64,000 nucleotides of DNA from Holothuria scabra (lineage: Eukaryota; Echinodermata; Holothuroidea; Aspidochirotida; Holothuriidae): assembly GCA_037179385.1 (NCBI GenBank), contig CM074188.1, positions 20,663,318-20,727,317 of the forward strand. Direction: 5' to 3'. This document shows positions 1 through 10,869 of the stretch, one piece after another (the stretch's first letter is position 1; every line of letters begins with the position of its first letter). A program made the position numbers and the translations under genes. The notes below the pieces were generated by a model. That model did not search any database and was not told the origin of the DNA. It saw only the letters and a list, made by a program, of their open reading frames with translations.

Positions 1-973
1 TTTTTAGTTATTTCAATATTAAATTACATATCAGAGCATTTCAAGTTTCTTGACGACACTCCTCAGGTTCTTTATAGTTGTACAATGCATCAATTCATAT
101 TTTTGTGTACACTGCTTAAAACATGTCTCTTTTAGTATTCTTAATAAAGGCCTATAGAAATCGTTTATAATCGTCAGTCATTTTCTGAATTAAAGTATTC
201 TTAATAATGACATAAATTTTCAGTAAGTTGATAAAAATAAACCGATAGGAATACATGTCAAATATCAACAATGATTTTCAAAGTAAAAATCGCTGTTTAT
301 AGAATCGCTTGAAGCTTAAGCTGCGGTAAAATAAAACTCATCTGAAGAAGCAGAAATCCAAGTTGTAACAGAAAGCTACGGAGCGTCGTGCAATTATGTA
401 AAAATTCTTTTGCGATTTGACAGCATTTAAATATTACATATTCTTTCACTGCATGTTTAAATTACCTTATTAGAATATCATGCATGAAACAGATACCGTA
501 TTTACCTTCTCTTTCGAGCGGAGAAATAAACTTATGGATGATCACTTTCGAAGGTGATAGGCGATTTAGGATACTGGTGCATATGTGTAATCTGTTCAGG
601 TTAGTCACTCCACGGGGAGTGTGTACAGAACTGTCACCGCATTCAAACGTTCCCTTCTAATTTTAGAGAAACGGTTGTATATGTTACATTTGAAAACGTG
701 GATTTTTGCAATCTTTTAGTTTTCCGTTCTATTAAAGAAATTCTCATAATAGCATACTTAACTTTTTTACATAGTTTCCGAATCTGAAGGTTTGTTTCAT
801 AGTGGATATGGTGTACAGTATCCCCATCCTATTTCATAGGGGCATATATGCCCAGGATCGCGGCCCGTGTTTGGCCATATATATCACTGTATATATCATA
901 TTGGTGGTTTTGAAAGCTGAGGAACTGAGAAAACAAGAGTTCGCTCTATGGGGTAGTGTGCACCTCAAAATAA
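1..973. other. Non-coding, nothing recognised
   Basis: AT-rich sequence without a convincing exon, RNA gene or repeat structure. The two overlapping short open frames near 800-1040 lie on opposite strands, show no recognisable domain and look like chance. Confidence 0.6.
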
Positions 974-1709
974 GTTCAAAAGTTTCAAATTCCCACAAAT
1001 TTTGCGACATCTTCATTCCGCTGATTCAATGCATTTAGGAGTCCATCCTCAAAGTGAGGGAGACGCTCGCTTTAGCTAATAACATTACCCGCTTAAACCA
1101 GTTGGTGAAAATCTGTGCCGTCAACTGCTCTATCTCATAGTATGTCATGCCAAGACGAGTCCACATTGAGACTTGAACGTTACATTCTCGGACAGCGTTA
1201 CATTCTTGGACTGAAGTGAACAAAACTGACCGCAGGATGGCTTCGAATTACAAAAAAGGTCACAGAAGAAATATGCTGTTTGCATGTAACCTACACCCTG
1301 CGGAAATGCCCCTCAACGGATACAATGAATGCTTGTGTACGTTTCAAAAGTTTCAAATTCCCACAAATTTTGCGACATCTTCATTCCGCTGATTCAATGC
1401 ATTTAGGAGTCCATCCTCAAAGTGAGGGAGACGCTCGCTTTAGCTAATAACATTACCCGCTTAAACCAGTTGGTGAAAATCTGTGCCGTCAACTCCTCTA
1501 TCTCATAGTATGTCATGCCAAGACGAGTCCACATTGAGACTTGAACGTTACATTCTCGGACAGCGTTACATTCTTGGACTGAAGTAAACAAAACTGACCG
1601 CAGGATGGCTTCGAATTACAAAAAAGGTCACAGAAGAAATATGCTGTTTGCATGTAACCTACACCCTGCGGAAATGCCCCTCAACGGATACAATGAATGC
1701 TTGTGTACG
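974..1709. repeat. Two-copy tandem duplication, 368-bp unit
   Basis: The block beginning TTTCAAATTCCCACAAATTT recurs exactly 368 bases later (positions 977 and 1345 correspond) and the match continues to the GCTTGTGTACGT near 1335 and 1703. I see only a few differences, for example TGCTCT versus TCCTCT and GTGAAC versus GTAAAC. The same 62-codon minus-strand open frame appears in both units, but it has no recognisable domain. High identity suggests a recent duplication or an assembly artefact. Confidence 0.9.
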
Positions 1710-2289
1710 TGCATGCAACACATAAACAAAGAGTTACGTCATAGGTCCGTCTCTCTTCAACTTGGGGAGTAAAGGATGTCAAAGGGAATAGCCAATTTCC
1801 GCTCTTAGTCCCCGCAGATGAGGTGAGTCATCACTCTAAAGTGCAACCGTGCGTAAAAATAACGGTTCAACATCGATTGTGTCTTCGACTTGTCATGACG
1901 GTTCACTCGGTCTACCTGATAATATGTGAACAGATTATGCTTGTTTAGTCCAAAAAGCAGATTTTCAAGTGCGACCCTTTCGGCAAGTGTGCATTTTTAA
2001 AACAGCATCAGGCTCTCAATTAATGTCATTTGAGTATCGACTCTCACCAAATCTGCTATGCTACATCCCTCTCCATGCATCCTGCTGAAGTTCTCAAAAT
2101 AACCTACCTCTTGACGCTCACAAGTGAAACCCCTTTTCAAATTTTTAGTCGATGACCACAGGAAGTTTGAGGACAGCTTCCATAAAAAAGTGGAGGTCCG
2201 TGCCCGTTGTTTTTATTCAAAACGCAGTTTTGATGACCGGAAGGATATAAGAGTCCGGATGTTTCGAGTTCTGTCAACTTTCAATTTTT
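1710..2289. other. Non-coding, nothing recognised
   Basis: No domain, splice-bounded exon or repeat partner seen. Confidence 0.5.
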
Positions 2290-3240
2290 AATGACCCTGT
2301 ACTTTCTCAATGTGGAAAGATCTACCTCTCTGCCCGAGTCCTTCAAATTCTAAAATCATGAATCCGAATCCGGACTCAACTACATCAATGGAAGATAAAT
2401 AATGTTCAGGCGCGGATCCAGACATTTCAAAAAAGAGGGGGGCTGAACTTAGAGAATAGGAACGCACGGTGATTCTCTGTGATCTGAATATCTCAGTGGC
2501 GTAAGAAGCAATTTGAAAGTAAGGGGTGGGGGGGGGGTGGGACAATTTTGTACCATGCACCTTTCCCTACCCCATTGATCAAAAGGCACATTTTTTAATT
2601 TAATTTTTGGCTTTTTTCTAAGAGCAAGAACATTTTCAAAAATAAAAAAAGAATTGATTTTTTCCTTGGGTCCTTTCACACATTTGTAAATATGGAGCTT
2701 GTACTGCAAGAAATAGTTTCCTATAATAATATTTGAATATTTGGGGATCATCACAGAATCTGCGTTTTCTGTTAGCATATATCTGAGATAGCAGACTGAA
2801 GATCGTTGTTGTTACATAATGTTACCTAAGGAGTGCGAAATGAGGCTTCTCGGCGACATTCAAAAAGCTCCCGAAAATTTGTATCTTCTTTTAGACAAAA
2901 TATTTAAAAATTAAAAGCCTTTACTGAAGAAAATTTTAGGAAAACAGCACTGTAGCGGCTCGGAAAAGTCTGCTTTACGAGCGACCACTTACGACATAAA
3001 GGGTTGCAGGTTAGGGCGCGCTCAGCGCGTGGAAAAAAGTGCATTTTCCAAACTAATAATTACAAATGTGAAGCTTTTATTAAGAAGATTCGGAATTTTT
3101 TGAAAGAAAAGTTGGGCAAACCGCACTGTATATGATTGGTGTCTCAAATGGTGAACTTTCCGAAATTTTCACTTTTTCGAGCCAGGGGCTGTCGCCCCTC
3201 CTTCCTGTAGCAACGTCACTACTCTGCAGCGTTATTCATT
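2290..3240. repeat. Dispersed non-coding repeat, family R1
   Basis: The part from about 2775 to 3240 matches 37870-38350 in the same orientation. Shared words include GAGATAGCA, GTTGTTACAT, GAGGCTT, CGACATCCAAAAAGCT-like and TTCACTTTTTCGAG. The part from about 2500 to 2780 resembles 32330-32650 (AATATTTGTAAATATGGA, then a TATTTGAA-rich end). The three places are diverged copies of one interspersed repeat with G-rich tracts. No coding capacity or terminal repeats were recognised, so its class is unknown; an old DNA transposon is possible. Confidence 0.6.
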
Positions 3241-5618
3241 GATAAAATTTTGACAGTTCAATCGCTAAAGAAACCGTCTACACAGACTAATCAACTGACA
3301 GGGTGGAAAGGTATCTGATGATAGTTGTGTATGAGAGCATAAATCGCGACCCCTCAGACAGCCGGTCTCGGGCTTGTAAGTAGTAGCTAAGTTTTCCGAA
3401 TTTTCTTTTGTATGAATACCACTGTATCAGGGATGTATTGCGGCGCGCGAATCGTGTCTAAATTTTTGCCCCTTTTAAACAAATATGTCGATATGGAGCC
3501 TGTACTTCAAAAAGGTTTGGATTCTGAGTATAACCTATACCTGTTCCACTTGGGCCACCCAGATGGCCACAGCTACATGATTTGGTCCAGAAGGTTACAC
3601 ATCCCTGCTCTATACGATAATGAGCCACCGTTGGAAACTGAGACGAGACTAACTTGCCGACAGTTCACAACCACCACAGTACATTGCAAGCATGGGCTGA
3701 CTTGCGACTGTGTGAACATAGTTCAGTCGGTAATGCTCATAACGTCATGATAGAGGCCAATTGGCCGACAGCTATTCACATAATTCAAATATTGTTGTTG
3801 TGGCCAGGGAGTTGCAGCTGTCTGTTATGGCGAAGGAAATGCGGCAGGAAAGTATTAGATAGCCTATTCACCCGGACTTAATATCATACGAGGTTCGTGT
3901 CGGTGTAATTGAATTTTTGTTGTGAGGGAAAGGAACTGCCTGAAAAAGTCCCTTGAATATTCTCGTAGATAAACATTTAGTGTATTTGTTATTGTTGATT
4001 TGATGAAAAGGGGGGGGGGGACTGAGGCCGTTAAAGCCACCAGCCCCCCACTCCTTGCATCCGCGCCTGATGTTACGTTAGTTTGTTTGAAACTGTGAAT
4101 TTTACTCTCCAAGCGGTAAAGGATTTCCATGCAACAGTGGAAGGGGATGAATGGAAGTTTACTGTGTTGTCATTTATCAAATCTCGCCCAAGTTCTCGAG
4201 CGATTTTCCAGTTTCACAACACGAAAAAAAAAATAAATAAATAAAAAAAACATTCGTCAGTTAACATGTTAAGACAGTGCTCATACTTAAAAAAGAAAAT
4301 TACCATTCAACACGGACATTCTCAAAAGGCGCATTCTTCCAATAGTAGCATTACATGCGTTCGAAAGTCGTCTGCTACGTTAAGACATATCGGCTCCACG
4401 GGGGTGGTCGGCTCCTGTTTCGGCTCCTTTATTGGGGCATGTCGACCCCATGGGGGAGGGGTAAACGGTCAGTCTATAAACTACTTACTTGCAGTGGTAT
4501 TGTGTGTTCGGAACTCAGTGGCAAGATGCTGTCCAAAAATAAGGGACAACCTGATATGATAATAAAATACATATGAGGCAAGTGAATGTTTTAAATGGTT
4601 TTCAAGAAGATAATAAAATGGGGTGTGAAAAGGGAGCTAGGGGAGGTAATTGAATCACAAAATATTTGCCGTCATTTTACCAGTAAGAAAACTAAACGTG
4701 CGCTGAAGTTATTTTACTAATATTTTAATTTTTCACTGTTGTACACTCTTACGAACGCTGAAATTTTTTGCCGGAAAGGTATTCAGTCGCAGTGAGAAGT
4801 ATTTGACTACTGAGCTTAGCAAAATTGCAAATCTGTATCAATGATAGTTAATTTTGATAAACCCTACACTCATCAGCATTAGATTGTCTGTATTGACTTA
4901 CTTTAATCTCGGGCTCATAGGCGTACAAAGCGGGATGTATGGGGCACCCGCCCTCCGAATTCGGGAAAAAAATGGGCGAAACATGGTAAATGGTGCCATC
5001 ATTGGGAAAAATTGATCCTGACTCTTGCAAATATTACCCCCTTACGCCTATGTGGTTAATTTACTCTGAGAATTTTATGCTGTAATAATGGAACTGATAC
5101 TCTCTTCATTACCCTACAAAGAAGCGTCAGTCTTTGCTGGAATGTGGTGGAGGAGAGGGCGTGGCTAATTCCGTTAAAATTTTACTGTGTGTAAAATTGG
5201 TAAAATGTGGGATATGCGTCGCAGTATTGACGCCCGTGCATGTTCATGCGTTTTGATGCATGTTCGGTTACTAGTCTACCATAGCGCCATCAGGACGCCC
5301 AACTAATGGCAAGGCGGGACCATAAATTAGTCAAAGTGGTGTCAGAATTAACTCACCACGTTAACTGCTTATATTTTACTAATTTGTGATTATAACTGAC
5401 TTATTTCGTAGAAATGAACTAAAGAATATCAGTCAAAACTAAGTACAAGAGTCTTCATATATTTTAAAACTAATTCAACTGGGACAAATATTGATCAATA
5501 TTGTTGACTGATGTGATTAGTCAGTTGAGGCACTGTTTTGACTTATTTATGAATATTTATGTGTAAAGAAAATCTAAATTGTTCCTTAGAGAATTCTTTT
5601 GACGTGAATCGTTACAGA
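3241..5618. other. Non-coding, nothing recognised
   Basis: Contains several open frames of 60-112 codons (the longest at 3412-3750, plus strand). None shows a recognisable domain or good splice borders. G-run near 4011-4020. Not annotated as a gene. Confidence 0.5.
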
Positions 5619-5698
5619 ATTTATATATATATATATATTTGTATACATATATATATATATATATGTATTTATTTCTATAAATATATATATACATATAG
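5619..5698. repeat. Imperfect (TA)n array
   Basis: TA dinucleotides interrupted by TTTGTATAC and GTATTTATTTCTATAA. It forms the left flank of the tRNA-derived element that starts at 5699. Confidence 0.9.
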
Positions 5699-6048
5699 GT
5701 CGAATAATTGGTAATTGATTCGATCATGAATTTTAATTCAACCCAAGTACTGCCAGTACCTACCAGTATCTACACATGTAATGCCAGTACCTACACATTC
5801 TAACTTCGATCTGCCAACTTCGACTTAATGATTATTCATCTTCTTCATCAAAGAAGGAACGTTTGAAGAAATACTAGCGTAGTGGTCATAGACTCTGCCC
5901 GGAAAGCGGAAGATGGTGGGTTCGGTCCCCCGTGCGGCTCAATTTTTCTCTCTGGTGTTTTTCTGCAACCGTTCCTTCTTTGATAAGAGTTTATACTCTA
6001 TCTTGGATCGGCATAACTTTCACGATCGAATGTATTACTACAACTCTT
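5699..6048 (+). mobile_element. tRNA-derived SINE-like element (SINE A), copy 1, with inverted 3' end on its left
   Basis: A tRNA-like head at 5866-5940 is followed by a unique tail (TTTGATAAGAGTTTATACTC, GATCGAATGTATTACTACAA) that ends directly in (TA)n at 6049. The same element occurs on the minus strand at 60562-60985. The left edge (5698-5740: AGGTCGAA, then GATTCGATCATGAAT) is the same 3' end in inverted orientation. Both outer borders are therefore outward-facing 3' ends touching TA arrays, the layout also seen in PLE1 and PLE2. No open frame is expected; such elements are transcribed by RNA polymerase III and moved by a partner's proteins. The partner is inferred to be a PLE. Confidence 0.7.
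5866..5940 (+). pseudogene. tRNA-like head of SINE A (copy 1)
   Basis: A-box-like TAGCGTAGTGG at 5875-5885 and B-box-like GGTTCGGTCCC at about 5928-5938. The anticodon arm can fold as CTCTGC/GCGGAA-like around loop CCGGAAA. The acceptor stem does not close well and the base at position 33 is not T, so it is a decayed tRNA-derived promoter rather than a working tRNA. Confidence 0.65.
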
Positions 6049-6070
6049 AATATATATATATATATATATA
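6049..6070. repeat. (TA)n array, short
   Basis: About eleven uninterrupted TA units between the two tRNA-derived elements. Confidence 0.9.
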
Positions 6071-6222
6071 CAACAACAAACAAAGGCCAAACCAACCTGG
6101 CTTCATGGCTCAGTGGTTAGAGCGTCCGTACTAAAAAGCGGGAGGTCCGGAGTTCGAATCCCGGTGGAGTCAACATCGTTTTTTTCACCTCAGCCAAATT
6201 TTCCAGCTTTACCAATTTGATT
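6071..6222 (+). mobile_element. Second tRNA-derived element (SINE B) between TA arrays
   Basis: Starts CAACAACAAACAAAGG, carries a tRNA-like unit at 6099-6172 and a short tail (CACCTCAGCCAAATTTTCC) before the next (TA)n. It fills exactly the space between two TA arrays. Only one copy is seen in the window, so its status as a mobile element is inferred from the context. Confidence 0.55.
6099..6172 (+). pseudogene. tRNA-like sequence, probable pseudogene
   Basis: All seven acceptor pairs can form (GGCTTCA with TGGAGTC, two of them G-T). The D stem GCTC/GAGC is intact. A box TGGCTCAGTGG and B box GAGTTCGAATCCC match the polymerase III promoter consensus. The anticodon arm pairs TCCGT with GCGGG but leaves an eight-base loop, and the T stem needs a bulge. 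I read it as a tRNA-derived SINE head or tRNA pseudogene, not a decoding tRNA. Confidence 0.7.
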
Positions 6223-6434
<212 letters not shown>

Positions 6435-6461
6435 AAAAGGTTGCAATAAGTTTTTAAACAT

Positions 6462-6520
6462 AGCTTTACAGAACTGTTTCGTAAGGGCCAATAATGTAGG
6501 TCCTCACTCCTCAGAAGCCT
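6462..6520 (-). ncRNA. Hammerhead-ribozyme-like motif in the PLE1 inverted arm
   Basis: This is the minus-strand equivalent of 9060-9118. Stem I (AGGCTT/AAGCT), core CTGAGGA, stem II (GTGAGG/CCTTAC), GAAA, stem III CAG-TT-CTG and the cleavage triplet GTA are all present. Position 7 of the core is free in hammerheads, so CTGAGGA is permitted. Activity has not been shown. Confidence 0.65.
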
Positions 6521-6651
6521 GAAGTAGAATGATGTCAATAACGTTAAGTACGTATGTGTTCGCTGCTTTTGAACGTGTCCGTTTTGAAGCACGTGTTCGT
6601 TCCGTGTTCGTTGTGAACAGGCACGAACGGTGTACAGCAAGCCAAGATACA

Positions 6652-7383
6652 TTACCTATTAGAATAATTACACAGCAGATGTTTGTTCCTGTGTCTACAA
6701 GAGCTTATCAGTTCGTTTCTTTTATTTAGAGTTGCTATAAGGAAGGTTTGGGTATAATGAAGAACTTTTCTTCCAGACAGAGATTACAAGTTTTAGATTA
6801 TGTGGAGTATGCTCGAGCTTTGTTCATGAGTTTCCATTTTACGGAGTGTTCTACATTTGTATCCTTCAGTTTCAAGATGTATTCACTGAGTGCAGTTGCG
6901 TTTGTTTTGTCTTTGTGTTTAAAGCTAGACTTGTGGGCGGTGTATCTTGTTTTGAATGTGTTCTTTGTTAGACCAATGTATGTTTCTTCGTTGTGGTTGT
7001 CGTGGCGTGTTACAGTTGCTTGGTACACAATGTTGTTCGTGAGGCAGCTGCCTTCCAATGGGCACTCACTTTGCTTTCTGCAATTTCAGTTGCTTCGCGT
7101 TACTGGTTGTACTTCCTGTTTCGCCAGTATGTATTTGTTGTGCGCTGATATAATTTGGTCTATGTTTGCCATGCAGCTGTAACTCAGTTTCACCGTGTTT
7201 CTGTTGAGTAAAGTATGTAGTTTGTGCCCAGGTGGGAAGCAGCTGTCCAAGAGGTTAAAGAATTTCTTGCCAATGTTGGTTGTGACACTGTGACTAAACA
7301 GGGGGTTGAACCAGGTTATGTTCCTATTTCGTCTTCGTTTCGGGGTTCCCTTGGAATGACTGGTGCTAGGGGGTTGGGTCTCG
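6652..7383 (-). pseudogene. GIY-YIG endonuclease part of PLE1, inverted arm
   Basis: Read on the minus strand this encodes the same C-terminal region as 8199-8928. It starts in the post-RT linker, passes the VYQATV and YIGLT motifs of the GIY-YIG fold, and ends at a stop at 6654-6652. It lacks all of the RT because the arm is truncated at 7383. One visible difference from the plus copy is YIGLTK against YIGLTE. The linker carries the same interruption upstream of the ECPLEG-like segment. Function: in PLEs this domain nicks target DNA for reverse transcription. Here it is a dead fragment. Confidence 0.8.
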
Positions 7384-8065
7384 ACTAATCAACCCATCAA
7401 AATCAGAACTAGGGAAGATTAGCAAACAAATACTAGAACGGATAAATTCAGAAATCAAACAATCTACAGGTTACAACCAATGGAAGAACACAAGTGAAGT
7501 CATAGACTGGTTTAGTGAAATACACGACAAACACCAACAATCGTTTATTGCTTTTGACATTTGTGAGTTTAACCCCTCAATTACTACCGACCTCCTCAAC
7601 GAGGCTTTAGACTTTGCATCAAACTACACAGACATACCAGCATTCGAAAGGCATATTATCTTCCACACAAAGAAAACTATGCTGTTCAACGTTGAAACAC
7701 CATGGTGCAAGCGTACCGAATCTTTATTTGATGTCACCATGGGCAGTTTCGACGGTGCTGAGACTTGTGAACTAATAGGATTGTACCTCCTATCACAACT
7801 TCAGCATATTAACATGAATGTCGGTCTATACAGAGACGACGGTTTGGCTGTTTGCAAAGCAACACCAAGGCAAACAGAAAAAATAAAGAAAGAAATATGC
7901 AAGATATTCTCAAATAACAATCTTAAAATAGAAATTGAAGCAAACAAAAAAATAGTGAACTTCTTAGACCTTACCCTTGATCTTAGCACAAGCACATACA
8001 AGCCATACATGAAACCAAACAACACCCCTCTCTATGTGCACAAACAGAGCAACCACCCCCACTAA
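7384..8065 (+). pseudogene. PLE1 reverse transcriptase, N-truncated
   Basis: The reading frame is open from the inversion junction at 7384 to a stop at 8063-8065. RT motif A is [10 protein letters not shown], the motif B region is [11 protein letters not shown], and motif C is LYRDDGLAV, where RDD replaces the YxDD box of most PLEs. FLDLTLDL and the [15 protein letters not shown] segment follow. The N-terminal fingers are absent because the copy starts inside the RT. The frame shifts within the C-run near 8045-8055; the neighbouring frame continues with [16 protein letters not shown] RTs are related to telomerase and copy the element RNA at a nicked target. This copy cannot make a whole protein. 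Confidence 0.8.
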
Positions 8066-8928
8066 TCATAAAGAACATTCCAGAAAGCATAAACAGGAGA
8101 CTATCCAACATTTCTTCCGACGAAAACACATTCAACACATCATCGCCCGTATACCAAGAAGCATTACAAAGAAGTGGCTATAGGTACAACCTAAAGTACG
8201 AGACCCAACCCCCTAGCACCAGTCATTCCAAGGGAACCCCGAAACGAAGACGAAATAGGAACATAACCTGGTTCAACCCCCTGTTTAGTCACAGTGTCAC
8301 AACCAACATTGGCAAGAAATTCTTTAACCTCTTGGACAGCTGCTTCCCACCTGGGCACAAACTACATACTTTACTCAACAGAAACACGGTGAAACTGAGT
8401 TACAGCTGCATGGCAAACATAAACCAAATTATATCAGCGCACAACAAATACATACTGGCGAAACAGGAAGTACAACCAGTAACGCGAAGCAACTGAAATT
8501 GCAGAAAGCAAAGTGAGTGCCCATTGGAAGGCAACTGCCTCACGAACAACATTGTGTACCAAGCAACTGTAACACGCCACGACAACCACAACGAAGAAAC
8601 ATACATTGGTCTAACAGAGAACACATTCAAAACAAGATACACCGCCCACAAGTCTAGCTTTAAACACAAAGACAAAACAAACGCAACTGCACTCAGTGAA
8701 TACATCTTGAAACTGAAGGATACAAATGTAGAACACTCCGTAAAATGGAAACTCATGAACAAAGCTCGAGCATACTCCACATCATCTAAAACTTGTAATC
8801 TCTGTCTGGAAGAAAAGTTCTTCATTATACTCAAACCTTCCTTAGCAACTCTAAATAAAAGAAACGAACTGATAAGCTCTTGTAGACACAGGAACAAACA
8901 TCTACTGTGTAATTATTCTAATAGGTAA
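8050..8928 (+). pseudogene. PLE1 linker and GIY-YIG endonuclease
   Basis: Continues the RT reading in another frame: a linker with FNPLFSHSVTTNIGKKFF and LNRNTVKLSYSCM, then a TGA stop at about 8493, then the Cys-containing CRKQSECPLEGNC segment. The GIY-YIG domain follows: IVYQATV, TYIGLTENTFKTRY with the catalytic arginine region, and a LSEYILKLKD helix. The protein ends at 8926-8928 after LLCNYSNR. One frameshift and one stop separate it from the RT, so it is not expressed as a fusion. The domain order RT then GIY-YIG is the usual one for endonuclease-bearing PLEs. Confidence 0.8.
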
Positions 8929-9059
8929 TGTATCTTGGCTCGCTGTACACCGCTCGTGCCTGTTCACAACGAACACGGAACGAACACGTGCTTAAAAACG
9001 GACACGCTCAAAAGCAGCGAACACATACGTACTTAACGTTATTGACATCATTCTACTTC

Positions 9060-9118
9060 AGGCTTCTGAGGAGTGAGGACCTACATTATTGGCCCTTACG
9101 AAACAGTTCTGTAAAGCT
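9060..9118 (+). ncRNA. Hammerhead-ribozyme-like motif near the PLE1 3' end
   Basis: Core CTGAGGA at 9065-9071, stem II GTGAGG with CCTTAC (one G-T pair), GAAA at about 9100-9103, stem III CAG-TT-CTG and the cleavage triplet GTA. Stem I is AGGCTT with AAAGCT. All invariant core positions are met. Stem III here is three pairs with a two-base loop, longer than the minimal PLE type. Animal PLEs are known to carry such motifs in their terminal repeats. Confidence 0.7.
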
Positions 9119-9226
9119 ATGTTGTAAGAACTTATTGCAACCTTTTCAATATTACAGCTCCCTTCACAGGGTTGAGCACTTTACCATTGCCTGGCTGACA
9201 TTATTAATTAATTTTTACTATTACGG

Positions 9227-9375
<149 letters not shown>

Positions 9376-9949
9376 ACGTCTGAATTGTCATTGCAGTGGT
9401 GTGTAATTTATAGGTTAATGTTCCACTTTTCCTGGATGCACCTAACATTTAGCCAAGAAACCCAGATAGCGAAAACTCCCTCCGCTTCCCGGGGAAAACT
9501 CCCCCTCCCCTCTTCGGGACCTTGTCTGGCTACTAGAATGAGATGCACCTATGATGTTTCCTTCACTCTAACCCCCTACCCTCTCACCTTCAAGATCGTA
9601 GCTACCTCATTGGAATCACTTTTAGTGACTCTCACGGTAAATGTGTAAATTATATCAGACTCTAAAGATAACACTCGACGAGTCATTGCGGATATGGCAA
9701 CTTCTATCTACTGCAGCAAACATTTCATTTTTAAATCATAATCATGACAATTATCTTCTAAATATATGCATTTCCCTTACTCGTTTTAAGCAAACCTTTC
9801 ACAATAAATAACTTGGGGTCGGCTTTTGCAGTGGATAAAGTCAAGACACAATTAAGACACAACTGGAAAAAGGAGTCTTTAGGCTTAGCTAGTAACTGGG
9901 CCATAAAACTTCATCCAACAAACTAATTACACCAAATAAACAGATAAAG
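9376..9949. other. Non-coding, nothing recognised
   Basis: A 111-codon open frame overlapping 9313-9648 begins in the microsatellite and has no domain. Nothing else seen. Confidence 0.5.
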
Positions 9950-10500
9950 CTTATTCATATGATATTCCAAAGCTGAGATATGAAACGTTGAAGATTATTC
10001 AATCATTGAAGTGGTATATTGCGCAATGATTTGCGATGTCATTGTTGTATACAACAATGACATACAAGGACGGTAATTTCAGCTGTTCAGTATATACAAC
10101 TCAAATTACCGTCTGTGTATTTCGTTTTTTTTCTGGGAGTTATTGAGCCTTGTACGAATATGTGATAGGACTCTCACGGGGTGATGTATTATCAATATAA
10201 GCCCTGTCTGTGCAACATGATATGCAAGCAAACAGGAAGTGTTCAAGCTAGGTCATAAAAACATTTTAATTTCATATAGGACTCGGAACAAAGCAGATAA
10301 TGTGAGTTATACAACAAGAAATTCACAAACTATTGCACAATGAACTAATTTATACTTAGTAAATAAATTTCAACTTTTAACATCTCAATAATGGAAGGAG
10401 TTATGACAGTTGGAGTTGGATACATAAGATTCAGTTTGAAATCTCTGAAGTATAAACTTTTAAAATTCTAGACCTGGGGTACACTGTAAATGTCCTCCTC
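9950..10500. repeat. Diverged intron duplicate, copy A
   Basis: Matches 49171-49555 plus 50283-50430 in order and orientation. Shared segments include GCTGAGATAT-like/GTTGAAG, GATGTCATTGTTG, CAAATTACCGTCT, ACAGGAAGTGTT, AATGTGAGTTATACAACAAG, TAAATTTCAAC and AACATCTCA. Copy B is split by a LINE. Each copy lies just downstream (gene direction) of a Y-type FN3 exon, so this looks like the duplicated Y-to-Z intron. Confidence 0.75.
10036..10116. repeat. Palindromic local inversion inside the intron duplicate
   Basis: 10036-10063 is a perfect 28-base palindrome (ATGTCATTGTTGTA and its complement). It is followed by GGACGGTAATTT, which is an imperfect inverse of AAATTACCGTC about 35 bases on. Copy B lacks this extra segment, which suggests a snap-back copying event. 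Confidence 0.7.
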
Positions 10501-10869
10501 GTATTGCAGTTGTGCGGGAGTGTTTTTACTGCGTTTAACATCAATTGACATGTCCGCACAATTTGGCAAAGTAGATTCTGCTATTTAGCACATTTAGTCG
10601 TGGTGTAATAACGTACATCTAGGTGACCAATTTTTATTTAACTTTGTAGCATATAGTATCTTATCTTGAAGAAACGTCAAACCGTAGAATTGACACTGGA
10701 ATATTAAATAACAAGCTGCTATCACCATCGATTAATGATGGTAGCGTTCTTATTCCATACATATTGCAAATTAATTTTCTCTGGTTCATCCGAGGAGGAA
10801 ATGCGTTACATTTAGTAAGAAACGCTCCAGCTAAATGATTTTACATCCCCTTTGTTCCATTCTTTTCAC

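Noticed and set aside
3412..3750. 112-codon plus-strand frame
   Set aside because: No domain, no splice borders, no homologue recognised; composition like the neighbourhood.
6099..6172. Functional tRNA gene
   Set aside because: Acceptor and D arms are fine, but the anticodon loop has eight bases and the T stem is broken; the flanks are TA arrays.
6748..7182. 144-codon plus-strand frame and its 165-codon partner at 8400-8897 minus
   Set aside because: Both are antisense to the GIY-YIG coding region of PLE1; they appear twice only because the arms are duplicated.
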